Shown here: positions 45,247-55,500 of the stretch, piece after piece | How the letters are laid out: every line of letters starts with the position of its first letter | Position numbering within the stretch: position 1 is the first letter of the stretch | From: Actinoplanes sp. TBRC 11911 | GTDB lineage: Bacteria; Actinomycetota; Actinomycetes; Mycobacteriales; Micromonosporaceae | Assembly (NCBI RefSeq): GCF_012933445.1 | Contig: NZ_JABBNC010000014.1 | Span: 62,001 to 126,000 of the forward strand | DNA length: 64,000 bases | Direction of reading: 5' to 3' | Program-made: the position numbers and the translations under genes | The notes under the pieces: model-generated | Database searches by the model: none | What the model saw: only the letters and a program-made list of their open reading frames with translations | Told to the model about the DNA's origin: nothing

Positions 45247-46680
45247 GTGGCCCGCGAGGAGAACGCGCTGACGCCGACCGACGCCGAGGGACGGCGGGGC
45301 GGTCACGGGGTCCGGGCGTACCGGGGAAGGCGCAAGCAGACCCTGGTGATGGCGCTGGCGGGGGTTCTGGTTTTCTCGATGACGGCGGCGTCGTGCGGCG
45401 GCAAGACCAGCAGCGTGAGCATGGGGCAGGTCGGTCGCGGCACGGTCGACGAGGTGGTCGAGGCGCCCGGGTCGGTCACCGCGCGGGCGGCCGCCACGGT
45501 CAGCGCGCCCTCGTCGGGGACGCTTGAGGAGCTGCGCGTCGAGGCCGGGCAACGGGTCGGCAAAGGCCAGGTCCTCGCCGTCATCGACGCCCCGGAGCTG
45601 GAACAACGGCGCGACGACGCCGAGCGGGCGCTGCAGCAGGCGGGGTCCACGGGCGTACCGGCGGGAGGCACTTCGGGCTTCACCACCGTGCGGAAGCGGA
45701 CCGACAAGCAGGCCGAGAAGGCGTTCGCGGATGCCCGCGCGGCGGCCGCGAAGATCACCGATCCGAATGTGAAGGCGGCGCTGGTCAAGCAGGTCGACGC
45801 GGCGCAGCAGCAGTACGAGGCGGCGTCCGGTGCGGCCGCGGCGGCGGTCCGGTCGGTGCAGCGTGGCGTGGCGTCGCTCGGTGCGGCGGTCAGCTCGCTG
45901 TCCAAGGCGCAGGAGCTGCAGGCGCGGCAGGCGTTCGAGCTGGCCGACGCGGCCGTCGATGCCCTCACGCTCAAGGCGCCGGTCGCCGGTACGGTGCAGC
46001 TCGGCGGACCCGGGCCGGCCAGTGGCAGCGGCTCGTCGTTGTCCGATCTGCTCAACGCGGCCGGCGGCGCGACCGGCGGCACGGGCGCCGACCCGGCCGG
46101 CGGCACGACGAGCACCGGATCGGCCGGCGTCGACTCCGCGGTGCCGCAGGGGGCGTTCGTCGCGGCGGGCACCCCGATCGCCACCGTCGTCGATGTCAGC
46201 ACGCTCGGCCTGACCGCCGCGGTCGACGAGACCGATGTGCTGCTGGTCAAGACCGGCGCCGCCGCCACGGTCGAGCTGGATGCCGCGGAGGGGGCGACCT
46301 ACCGGGCGAAGGTCAAGGCCATCGACATGCTGCCCACCAACTCGGCGCGGGGTGGCGTCTCCTATCAGGTACGCCTCGACCTCAGCGCCGGCAAGAACGC
46401 GGACGGCACCACCGCCCCTACGCCGCGGCCGGGGATGAGTGCGGTGATCCACCTGCAGGTTCGCCAGGCCACGGACGCGGTGACGGTGCCGGCGTCGGCG
46501 ATCGTGAACACCGACGGACAGAACGCGGTGTGGGCGGTGCGGAACGGGCGCTACGAGCGGGTGCCGGTCACGCTGGGGGTGCAGGGCGAGGACGTCGTGC
46601 AGGTGACCGACGGGGTCCAGCCTGGACAGAGCATCGCGGTCTCCGGAACGGATCAGATCACCGCCGGCGACAAGCCATGA
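45247..46680 (+). CDS. RND/MacA-type periplasmic adaptor protein
   Basis: A ~477-residue membrane-fusion protein. A basic N-terminus is followed by a lipoprotein-like signal (LAGVLVFSMTAASCGG). Adaptor domains: lipoyl half (VEAPGSVTARAAATVSAPSSGTLEELRVEAGQRVGKGQVLAVID), a long helical hairpin of alanine-rich coiled coil (~130-260), second lipoyl half (ALTLKAPVAGTVQL, interrupted by a Gly/Ser-rich loop of ~55 residues), beta barrel (VDETDVLLVKTGAAATVELD) and membrane-proximal domain (AVTVPASAIVNTDGQ). It links the ABC transporter encoded by the next two genes to the cell exterior. GTG 45238 is an alternative start. ATGA overlap with the ATPase gene. Confidence 0.88.
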   Translation: MAREENALTPTDAEGRRGGHGVRAYRGRRKQTLVMALAGVLVFSMTAASCGGKTSSVSMGQVGRGTVDEVVEAPGSVTARAAATVSAPSSGTLEELRVEAGQRVGKGQVLAVIDAPELEQRRDDAERALQQAGSTGVPAGGTSGFTTVRKRTDKQAEKAFADARAAAAKITDPNVKAALVKQVDAAQQQYEAASGAAAAAVRSVQRGVASLGAAVSSLSKAQELQARQAFELADAAVDALTLKAPVAGTVQLGGPGPASGSGSSLSDLLNAAGGATGGTGADPAGGTTSTGSAGVDSAVPQGAFVAAGTPIATVVDVSTLGLTAAVDETDVLLVKTGAAATVELDAAEGATYRAKVKAIDMLPTNSARGGVSYQVRLDLSAGKNADGTTAPTPRPGMSAVIHLQVRQATDAVTVPASAIVNTDGQNAVWAVRNGRYERVPVTLGVQGEDVVQVTDGVQPGQSIAVSGTDQITAGDKP

Positions 46681-47411
46681 AATTTCCGGAAATGTCGGAC
46701 GCAGCGGACGCGCCCGGCGCGCCCGGCGACGCGATCGTCGCGGTCGACGTCACCCGCATCTACGAGCTGGACGGCGTCTCCGTGCCCGCGTTACGCGGCG
46801 TCTCCCTCACCGTCTCGCCCGACGACTACGTCGCGATCGTCGGCCAGTCCGGCTCCGGCAAGTCGACCCTGATGCACCTGCTCGGCGGCCTCGACCGCCC
46901 CACCAGCGGCACCCTGCTGATCGGCGGCCGCGACGTCGCCAAACTCACCCCCGGCGAGATGGCCCGCCTGCGCAACGAGACCATCGGCTTCGTCTTCCAA
47001 TCCTTTCACCTGCTTCCCCGTACGACCGCACGCGACAACGTGGCACTCCCGCTCGTCTATCGCGGGGTCGGCCGCCGGGAGCGCCGGGAACGCGCCAGCG
47101 CCATGCTCGAGCGGGTCGGCCTCGCGCACCGCCTGGACCACCGGCCCAACCAGATGTCCGGCGGCGAGCAGCAACGCGTCGCCATCGCCCGCGCCCTGGT
47201 GACCGGACCGTCCGTGCTGCTCGCCGACGAACCCACCGGCAACCTCGACTCCACCACCGGCCAGTCCGTGCTCACGCTGCTGGAGTCGCTGAACGCCGAA
47301 GGGGTCGCGGTCGTCCTGGTCACCCACGACCGCGACGTCGCCGGGCGGGCCCACCGGCAGATCGTGATGCGCGACGGCCTGATCGTCTCCGCGACGGATC
47401 TCGTCCGGTGA
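46677..47411 (+). CDS. ABC transporter ATPase (MacB/LolD type)
   Basis: A 244-residue ATPase: Walker A GQSGSGKST, Q-loop FVFQSFHLLPRT, signature MSGGEQQRVAIARALV, Walker B VLLADEPTGNLDST, and H-loop LVTHDRDVA. It is a closer match to the MacB/LolD group than to importer ATPases. Overlaps both neighbours by 4 bp, so adaptor, ATPase and permease are made as a unit. Likely exports a peptide, lipid or antibiotic. Confidence 0.94.
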   Translation: MKFPEMSDAADAPGAPGDAIVAVDVTRIYELDGVSVPALRGVSLTVSPDDYVAIVGQSGSGKSTLMHLLGGLDRPTSGTLLIGGRDVAKLTPGEMARLRNETIGFVFQSFHLLPRTTARDNVALPLVYRGVGRRERRERASAMLERVGLAHRLDHRPNQMSGGEQQRVAIARALVTGPSVLLADEPTGNLDSTTGQSVLTLLESLNAEGVAVVLVTHDRDVAGRAHRQIVMRDGLIVSATDLVR

Positions 47412-48592
47412 GGATCGCCGAGGCCTGGCGCGTCGCCCTGGACGCCTTGCGTGCCAACCGGCTGCGCAGCGTGCTCACCATGCTCGGCGTGGTCATCGGG
47501 GTGGGTGCGGTCGTCGCGCTCGTCTCCATCGGCACCGGCACCAAGCAGCTCATCGAACGGCAGGTCGAGGGGCTCGGCTCGAACCTGCTGGTGGTGGTCC
47601 CGGGCCGGGTCGCCGCCGGGTCGCCGCCGACCGTCTCGCCGCTGACCCTCGACGACCTGGACACGGTCAACCGGGTGGTCGGCGATCCGTCCCGCGTCGC
47701 GGTCACCATCGCGTCCGGCGAGACCGTACGCGCCGGGTCGCAGTCCGCCTTCGCCAGCATGCAGGGGGTGCTGGAGACGACGCCGTCGGTCTTCGTGCGC
47801 AAGCTCGACCGCGGCACCTATCTCACCCGCACCGACGTGACGACCGGCCGCCGGGTCGCGGTGCTGGGCGCCGGCGTGGCGGGCTCGCTGTTCGGCGACC
47901 GTGATCCGATCGGGCGTCAGGTGACGATTGCCGGCGTACGCTTCCGCGTGATCGGCACCTTCGAAAAGCTCGGCCAGAGCCTGGGCGTGGACCGCGACAG
48001 TGAGGTGCACATCCCGGTCACCGCGGCGCAGCGTCTCCTCGGCACCGACCGCATCGACGGGCTGGCGATCCGCGCCCCCGACCGCGACACCATCAACCAG
48101 CTGGGCGCCTCGGTGGTCGCCGCGTTACAGAAGGCGCACCCGGACACCGACTTCAGCGCCGTCACCCAGGAGCAGATCCTCGGGGTGCTGGGCCAGATCC
48201 TCGGGGTGCTGACCGGGGTGCTGGCCGCGATCGCCGGCATCAGCCTGCTCGTCGGCGGGGTCGGTGTCTCCAACATCATGCTGGTGTCGGTTCGCGAGCG
48301 TACGCGGGAAATCGGTCTGCGAAAGGCCGTCGGCGCCAGGCCGCGGGACATCGGGGTGCAGTTCCTGCTGGAGGCAGTGCTGCTGACCACGATCGGCGGG
48401 GTGCTCGGGATGGCGCTCGGGATCGGCACCGCGCTGGTGGTGGACCGGCTGTCCCCGGTGCCGGCGGCGATCACCTGGTGGGCGCTGGCGCTGGCGTTCG
48501 GGGTGTCGGCGGCCGTCGGGATCATCTTCGGGGTGGTGCCGGCGCAGCGGGCCGGCCGGCTCGATCCCGTGGTGGCGCTCCGCACCGAATAG
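47408..48592 (+). CDS. MacB-type ABC permease
   Basis: A 394-residue permease from GTG 47408. Four transmembrane segments in the MacB arrangement: one at the start (RSVLTMLGVVIGVGAVVALVSI) and three at the end (LAAIAGISLLVGGVGVSNIMLVSV, GGVLGMALGIGTALVV, ALAFGVSAAVGIIFGVVPA). A ~220-residue MacB periplasmic core domain lies between. Terminal motif QRAGRLDPVVALRTE is characteristic. With the adaptor and ATPase it forms a tripartite MacAB-like exporter; no outer-membrane partner is expected in this organism. Confidence 0.94.
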   Translation: MRIAEAWRVALDALRANRLRSVLTMLGVVIGVGAVVALVSIGTGTKQLIERQVEGLGSNLLVVVPGRVAAGSPPTVSPLTLDDLDTVNRVVGDPSRVAVTIASGETVRAGSQSAFASMQGVLETTPSVFVRKLDRGTYLTRTDVTTGRRVAVLGAGVAGSLFGDRDPIGRQVTIAGVRFRVIGTFEKLGQSLGVDRDSEVHIPVTAAQRLLGTDRIDGLAIRAPDRDTINQLGASVVAALQKAHPDTDFSAVTQEQILGVLGQILGVLTGVLAAIAGISLLVGGVGVSNIMLVSVRERTREIGLRKAVGARPRDIGVQFLLEAVLLTTIGGVLGMALGIGTALVVDRLSPVPAAITWWALALAFGVSAAVGIIFGVVPAQRAGRLDPVVALRTE

Positions 48593-48672
48593 TGTCAGTC
48601 GACACAAAGGGTCTCCGCGGCGGATCGAGTCCAGCACCATAGGACGCTCGCCACCCTACGACCCGAGGCATC

Positions 48673-49566
48673 ATGACATCGCGTACGCCGCCCGCCCCTC
48701 TGCTCGTTCTCACGTCGATCGCCTCGGTGCAGGTGGGCAGCGCGGTGGCCCGGACACTCTTCGACGACCTCGGCGCCGCCGGCGTGACACTGCTGCGTCT
48801 CGGCCTCGCCGCCGTGATCCTCGCGGTCGCCACCCGGCCGCGCCTGCGCACCTGGTCCGGTGCCGCCTGGCGGGCCGCCGTGCTGCTCGGCGTCGTGATG
48901 GCCGCCATGAACCTGATCTTCTACCTGTCGCTGCGGACCGTGCCGCTCGGCATCGCGGTGACCGTCGAGTTCCTCGGCCCGCTGCTGCTCGCGCTCGTGC
49001 AGACCCGCCGCGTGATCGACATGCTGTGGGCGGCGCTGGCCGCGACCGGGGTCGTCCTGCTCGGGCTGGCGAACGGCGGCACCGCCCCGATCGGCGGCCT
49101 GGTGCTGGCGTTCCTCGCGGGTCTGTGCTGGGCCGGGTACATCGTGCTCAGCTCCCGGCTGGGCCGCGTCGTGCCCGGCACCTCGGGGCTGACCGTCTCG
49201 GTCGGGGTGGCCGCGCTGCTGGTGCTGCCGTTCGGCGTGTCCGGCGCGAGCGCCGTCGTGGACCATCCCACGCTGCTGATCGGCGGATTCGCGGTGGCCA
49301 TGATGTCGTCGGTCATCTCGTACGGGCTGGAGATCAACGCGTTGCGCCGGATCCCGACGCGCGTCTTCGGCATCCTGATGAGCCTCGAGCCGGCGGCCGC
49401 GGCCATCGCCGGGCTGCTGGTGCTGCATCAGCGGCTGGGCGGGGCGGAGGTGGTCGCCCTGGTGCTGGTCACGGTGGCCAGCGCGGGCGTGACGCTGGCC
49501 CGGCGTGAGCGGGCCGCCGCCGCCGAGCCGGTCGCGCCTCCGGTACCGGCGTCGATCTCGGGCTGA
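48673..49566 (+). CDS. EamA-family (RhtA-like) inner-membrane exporter
   Basis: A 297-residue protein with ten transmembrane helices arranged as two EamA repeats. Landmarks are LLRLGLAAVILAVATRPRLR, FYLSLRTVPLGIAVTVEFLGPLLLAL (typical of RhtA, a threonine/homoserine exporter), LVLAFLAGLCWAGYIVLSSRLG and SLEPAAAAIAGLLVLHQRLGG. ATG 48673 follows a GAGG. Substrate likely an amino acid or related metabolite. It ends 5 bases before the end of the giant minus-strand gene (convergent). Confidence 0.86.
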   Translation: MTSRTPPAPLLVLTSIASVQVGSAVARTLFDDLGAAGVTLLRLGLAAVILAVATRPRLRTWSGAAWRAAVLLGVVMAAMNLIFYLSLRTVPLGIAVTVEFLGPLLLALVQTRRVIDMLWAALAATGVVLLGLANGGTAPIGGLVLAFLAGLCWAGYIVLSSRLGRVVPGTSGLTVSVGVAALLVLPFGVSGASAVVDHPTLLIGGFAVAMMSSVISYGLEINALRRIPTRVFGILMSLEPAAAAIAGLLVLHQRLGGAEVVALVLVTVASAGVTLARRERAAAAEPVAPPVPASISG

Positions 49567-49571
49567 CCGCT

Positions 49572-52500
49572 TCAGGCTTTGGCTTTCGCCGGTCCCAGGA
49601 TGTCGGCGGTCTCCCGCGGATACGGTCCCCAGCCGTCGCGCAGCACGTGAATGTAGACGGCCTCGAGGCACACCCCGACACGCTCGGCCAGGTCGGTGTC
49701 GTCCTGCTTGCCGAGGCGTACGGCGCGGGCGAAGTGATCCAGCGCCTCCATGTGCCGGCCCTGATCGAAGCAGCTGCGTCCGGCGTTCTCGTGGACCACG
49801 CTGCGCAGCGCATCCGGAACGGCCGCACCGAGCGCCTTGGCGAACAGCCGGTCCGCCTCCTTGTGGTCCCCGCGCAGCCGCAGCACGTGCGCCAGCTCGG
49901 CCTGGGCGATCACCATCGACTGCGTGTCCCCGGCCGACTCCGCATGGGCGAGCGCGAGCCGGCTCGCCGCAGCGGCCATGCCGAGCTCGTTGAGCAGGCG
50001 GTACACCTCGGCCCGTACGCTCAGCAGCCCCGCCTTGGCGATGTTGTCCTCTTCGTCGGCGAGTGGCCCGTCGAGGCGTTCCCCCAGCTCCCGGAGCGCG
50101 TCCCGGTCATCGACGACTTCCCGCAGCGTCCCGCCGTCCAGCCGCCAGCGGATCGCTTCGAGGTCCGCCGCGGACAGCGCCGGCCGCTCCGTGCCGGTTT
50201 GATCCGATTCTTCGGTGGTGCCACCGCCGGACACGACCGCGGCCACCCGCTCGGCGACCTCGGCCCGTACCGCGGCCGGGTCGAGCCCCGACCGCGTCAC
50301 CGGTGGCGAGCCGTCCGAGGAGCGCACGGTGATCGACGGATCCCCGGTGATCGCGACCCCGTTGAGCAGCCCCGTGATGTCCATGTCCACGACGAGGTGC
50401 TCCTGCGCGGCGGCGGGCTGGGACTGTGCCGGAGCCGCGGCCGCGTTGCCGTTCGGCTCGGGGTGGTGGGGTGCACGCGCGGTCCCGCCCGTGGGACCGC
50501 GCTCGGCAGCGCGCTGATTCACGGCGGCCTGACCGTGCTGGTCCTGCGCCGCCCCCGCTCCGCCGCCGTGCGACTCGCGGGCCGCGGAAGCCTCGTCAGC
50601 GGCGCCTTCTCCACCACCCGCACCCGACGCCGGTTTGCCGGACTCCGGCTCCGCGGAGAACCACATCCCCCCGAACTCGCTGTCCCCGACCCGCAGCGGC
50701 TCCGGATCCGCCCCGGACAACTCCAGCCGCCCGATCGGCCGCAGATTGTGCAGCGTGCCATCGGCGTCCATATAGGGCGCCGCGTGCGCCCCCAGCCGAC
50801 GTTCCCCGTCGCCGTCCGCACCGCCCGGCGCGCTCGGACCCCCCACAGCCTCATGCCGAGGACCAGCCATTTCCCGTACGCCGGCGCCCTCCGCCCCCGC
50901 GCCACCCTTCTCGCGGGCCCCCGCATCGAGAGGCACCCGAGGCATCGGAACCGAAGCGACGCGCCCATCCCGCTCGGCGGCGTTTGGCTGGGCATCTTGT
51001 TGTTCGCCCGCCTGCCCGGCATGGCCCTCGCCTGTCCGCCCGTCCCCGGCCGGAACCGATCCGGCGTCCCGCGGACCCTGCGCCCGGCTCAAGGCAACAC
51101 GCGGATCCAGCGCCTGCGTGGTCGCCGACGCCTGAGCCGCACCGGCCCGCGGCACGTCCCCGGCCTGCGCTCCTCGCGACCCGCCCGCCGACTGTGCTTC
51201 CGGTCGCCGGCCCGGCACCGAGGGGGAGTTCGGCGCCGCTGTCTCCGCCGGTGGGGGAGCGCTACGCCGGCCCGACGTCTCCGCCGCATCGCGGTACTGC
51301 GGTGCCGCCGAGCCCTCACCCGACGTCCGTTCCGGCGCCACCGAGTGCGGCGTTGTCGGCGGCCCTTGGCCGCCCGAGGCCGACGGCGCGGGAGGCCGCG
51401 GCGCCGATGCGGGCGGTGTCTCGCGCGGCATACCCGCCTGCGTCTCGACCGCCCCCGCGCTCCGCTGGTCCGGCCCGGCCAATGTGGGCGCGGGCGAAGA
51501 CTGCCCAGGCGTTTGCGGCGCGGGCGCCGAAGGTCGCCCAGGCGTTTGCGGGGTGGGCGCGCCTTGGCGGTACGCCTGCGGCGGGACAGAACTCGGAGCT
51601 TGCGGTGCCGTCGCACCCGAGCGACCGCTCGGGTTAGAGCCAGACGCGGCGGGCGAACTGATCGGCGCGGTCGCCAACGTGGTCGGCCGCGGCGGCGCGC
51701 CGCCCGGCTCGTCCACCGGCATCGGCGGCCCGATCTGACTCGGCGCGTATGCGACGGTGGGCCGCCCAGAGACGTCCCCCGAGAAGCCAGACCGCGTTGC
51801 GTCCGGGCTCACCGCATCGCGGACGTCGTCGCCCTCCGCCGCCTGTCCCGGTCCAGACGCGACTCGCCCGACGCCAGGCGGCTGCGAAGCCGCCGGACGC
51901 GACGTGGGCTGGCCGTCGACTTCCCAGGCGCCAGCGGTCTGCTGCGTCGCGCTTGCGGGAAGGTCAGACTGGCCGCCCGAGGCCAACGGCGAGGCGGCCT
52001 GCCGCATGTCCGCCGGCGGCGACGCAGGCTGCCTTGTGTCGCGACCGGGGGCGACTGGCTGCCATGTCTCCGGCGTCGGTGGCGCAGGCTGGCGTGTGCC
52101 AGCGGACGGTGGAGCAGGCTGCCGTGGGCCGCCCGGCAGGGAAGTGGCCTGTCGTTGGTCGCCTGAGGGCGATGCGGCCGGCCGTTGCTCGGCCGACGGC
52201 GATGCGGCCTGCCGTGTATCAGGGCCGGGTGCGACCGGCCGCCAAGTTTCCGGCGCCGATGGCGCAGGCTGGCGTGTGCCAGCCGACGGTGAGGCCAGCT
52301 GTCGCGTGGCCGTTGGCGGGGAAGTGGCCTGCCGTTGCTCGCCCGACGGCGATGCGGCCTGCCGTGGGTCGGCGGGCTGCGGCGCGGGGTACCGTTGCTC
52401 CGCCGGCGGCGGTGCGGGCTGTCGTAGGTCGGCGGGCGGCGATGCGGGCTGCCGTGGGTCGGTCGGCAGCGTTGCGGGCTGCCGTTGCTCGGCCAACGGT

Positions 52501-55500
52501 GATGCCGTCTGCCATTGCTCGTGCGGCGGCGATCCGGGCTGCCCTAGGTCGATCGAGGGCGATGCGGTCAGTCGCGGGTCGGCCGAAGGCGACGCTGGCT
52601 GGCCTGGGGCGGCGGGCGGTGAAGCTGGGCGCCACGTGTCGGACGGCGCTGATGCCGGCTGACCCGTGGTCGCGAGCGCGTCCGCACCCGGCGATGCGGG
52701 CCAAGGCGTGGCCGCGGCAGCCCCCTGCGGGCGGGCCGTAGGCGTCGCTTGCTGGTTTGCATTCGCCGGGACCGAAGCCTCGTGTCCCGGATTCGCCGGT
52801 GCGGCAGCGGATGGCTGCGCGGCCGTCCGCTGAGCCGGCTGCGGTTGCGGAGTGGGCTGAGCCGAACCCGGTCGCTGCGGGGCAGTGCCCGAGACGGTCC
52901 CGTACGTGGCAGGGAACTGCGGGACGTCACCGACGCCGTGCGCCGAAGCGGCAGCCGCAGGCTGCGAAGCCGGACCTTGATTCGGAGCACCAGCATGCGG
53001 GACGGCCGGCGCGGCAGGAGCGCCCGGTCGCGGAGCCCCAGGCGACACCGGTCGCCCAAGCCCGGCGCTGGGCAACGCCGCAGGCGGCGCTTCGTCCGGC
53101 ACCATCGACCACGGCCCGTCCGAATCGGAAACAAGCACGTGTGCGGTGCGCGGGCTACGCCGCGAACGTGGCACATCCTGCGGATAAGGCATGCCGAGCC
53201 GCGACCCGGTGTCGGCCGGATCGCCGCCTTGCTCGACCGGCGCCGCCTCACTCCGCTGCGGCTCTCCCGCAACGCGCGGAGCATTCCCGAGACCCTGCGA
53301 CCCTTGCCACCCAGCCTGCGCGGACTGGCCACCCTGCACGCCCGGCGCCGCAGGCGGTACCGGCCCTGCCTGCGGCATGTATCCGCCCTGCGGAACCTGC
53401 CCGCCCTGCTGGACGTACCCCTCCTGCGGAACCCATCCACCTTGTTGAGCGTGCCCACCGTGCGGAGCCTGCCCGCCCTGAGCCGGACCGTAACCCACCT
53501 GAGCCGCGTACGGGGCCTCGCCAGTCTGCGACGATCCACCAGTGCCGTATCCGGCCGCTGGCCCCGGCGGAATCTGCCCATCTTGTACCGCGTACGGCCC
53601 GGCCGGTTGGTAGCCGACCGGCACACCACGTTGCGGGCCTTGCGGAGTCTGGGTTCCCTGCTGGACCGGTCCGTATGCGCCTTGCGCGCCATGTCCCGCC
53701 TGAGCAACCTGCGCGTTTTGGGCAGCATGCGGCCCCTGCGGAACTTGCTGACCGTACTGATTCGGCTGAGGCTGCCCGCCCGATGACCCATAGCCCTGAG
53801 CGGGAGGCTGGCCGCCCTGCGGCATTTGCCCGCCCTGCGCGGGATATCCACCCTGCGCGGCGAGAGCCGGCGGCTGCCCCTGCACGCCTTGCGGTGACGG
53901 CACGCCTTGCGGCCCGTAGCCGTACACCGGGGCCTGACCGCCCGGCAGACCCCCGCCACCGTTCGGCACCTGGCCGCCCTCAGGCGTCCACTCGTTCGGT
54001 GGCGTCGCGGCATATCCCTGAGCCGACGCCGCAAAGCCGTGCGGCGGCATGACGGGAACCTGGCCGTACTCGGCCGGCGGATACCCGCTTTGCGAGCTCT
54101 GGCCGCCATTCGGCATTTGTCCCGCTTGCGCTGCGGCGGCCGGTGCCACGGGACCACCCTGCGGAACCGAGCCCTGGCCCCGATACCCCTCTCGCCCGCC
54201 ATGCTGACTCAAGTCATGCGTAGGCCCCTGCGCCGGATAGCCCGCCGGCGAAGCCGCACCCCCATGAACCTGCGGCTCCGCACCGGCATATCCACCGGCG
54301 TACTCCTGCCCAGAAGCCGCCGCCGGCCGCACACCTTGACCACCCGCCGGCGCCCCACCCCGAGCAGGCGACGTAGGCATCGGCAACGTAGGCGCCCCCG
54401 CGGCCGGCACCACACGGGCCGGCGGCGTAGGCGCCGACGTCCCCACGACCTTGGGCGGCGCGACCGGCTCCGCCTTCTTGATCACCTTGGGCAGTGCCGG
54501 CGGCGCCTCCTTACGAACCACCCGCGGCTGCGCGGGCGGCGTCGCCTTGCTGATGACCCGAGGCGCGGACGACGCCGGACGCTCGTCGTCACCCCCGACG
54601 AGGTCATCCGGCCCGTACTCCTCGGTACGCGCCCCGCGCCGCGACACCGGCCGGAATCCGCGGTCGTAGTCGGCCGCCTCTTCCTCGTCCCGCGCACGCC
54701 GCGAGTCGTACGCGACCATGTCCTCGTCGCGCCCGCGCCGCCGATCCCACGACTCGTCCGCGCCCGGCCGCGCCTCGTCCGGCGACGAACCAGGCCGCCG
54801 CCGCTCACCGTCAAGCGGCGGCCGGCGCCGCTCCTTCTCAGCCGGCGCCGGGGGCCGCCGCACCTCTCCCTCAACCGGCACCGAAGCTGCCGAGCGACGC
54901 CGCTCGCCCTCAACCGGCCGCCGTCGATCAACCTCAACGTCAAAATCCGCGTCCACCGGCCGCCGACGATCCCGGCGCTCGTCGCGATGCGGCTCCTGCT
55001 CACGCCGCCGCTCCGGCGCCGCCTCCCCACGCCGCCCTCGCCGCCCCCAGCGCCCACGCTTCTGGTGCTCCTCCGGCGACGGCCCATTGGCCCCGACGAC
55101 CTTGGCGCCCCCGGCACCTTCCCGATGGTCGTACGGCTCATCGATGTCGTCCGCGAAATCCCCGAACCGGTCGTCGCGCCTCGCCGCCGGGCCGACCCCG
55201 AACTCGGGCGAATCGAAATCGGCCCCCAGCTCAGGCCGGTTGAAGTCGACATCGTCGAACTCGCTGCCGGCCAGATTCGGCCGCGACGTGTCGATCGGGA
55301 CGAAGTCCGGGTCGTCGAGCCAGCTGGGCCGCGCCGCGTCGAACGAGCCCCGCCCGCCACCGGCGCGCCGCTGCCGCCGTTCGGCCAGCTCGTCCACCGA
55401 CTGGTCGGGATCAGACGGGCGCCGCCGGGTCGGGATCACCGGGTCCGGTTCGCTCCGCTTCGTGAAGTGGCGTTCCTGCACGACGGCGGTGTTCGGCATG

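Noticed and set aside
51975-52664. 30-bp periodic repeats as a possible CRISPR array
   Set aside because: Units are contiguous with no spacers, code in one frame for decapeptides and lie within a long gene; no cas genes are present.
52757-54052. Long plus-strand frames opposite the giant gene
   Set aside because: They mirror the Pro/Gln-rich repeats of the minus-strand gene and have no start context or recognisable domain.
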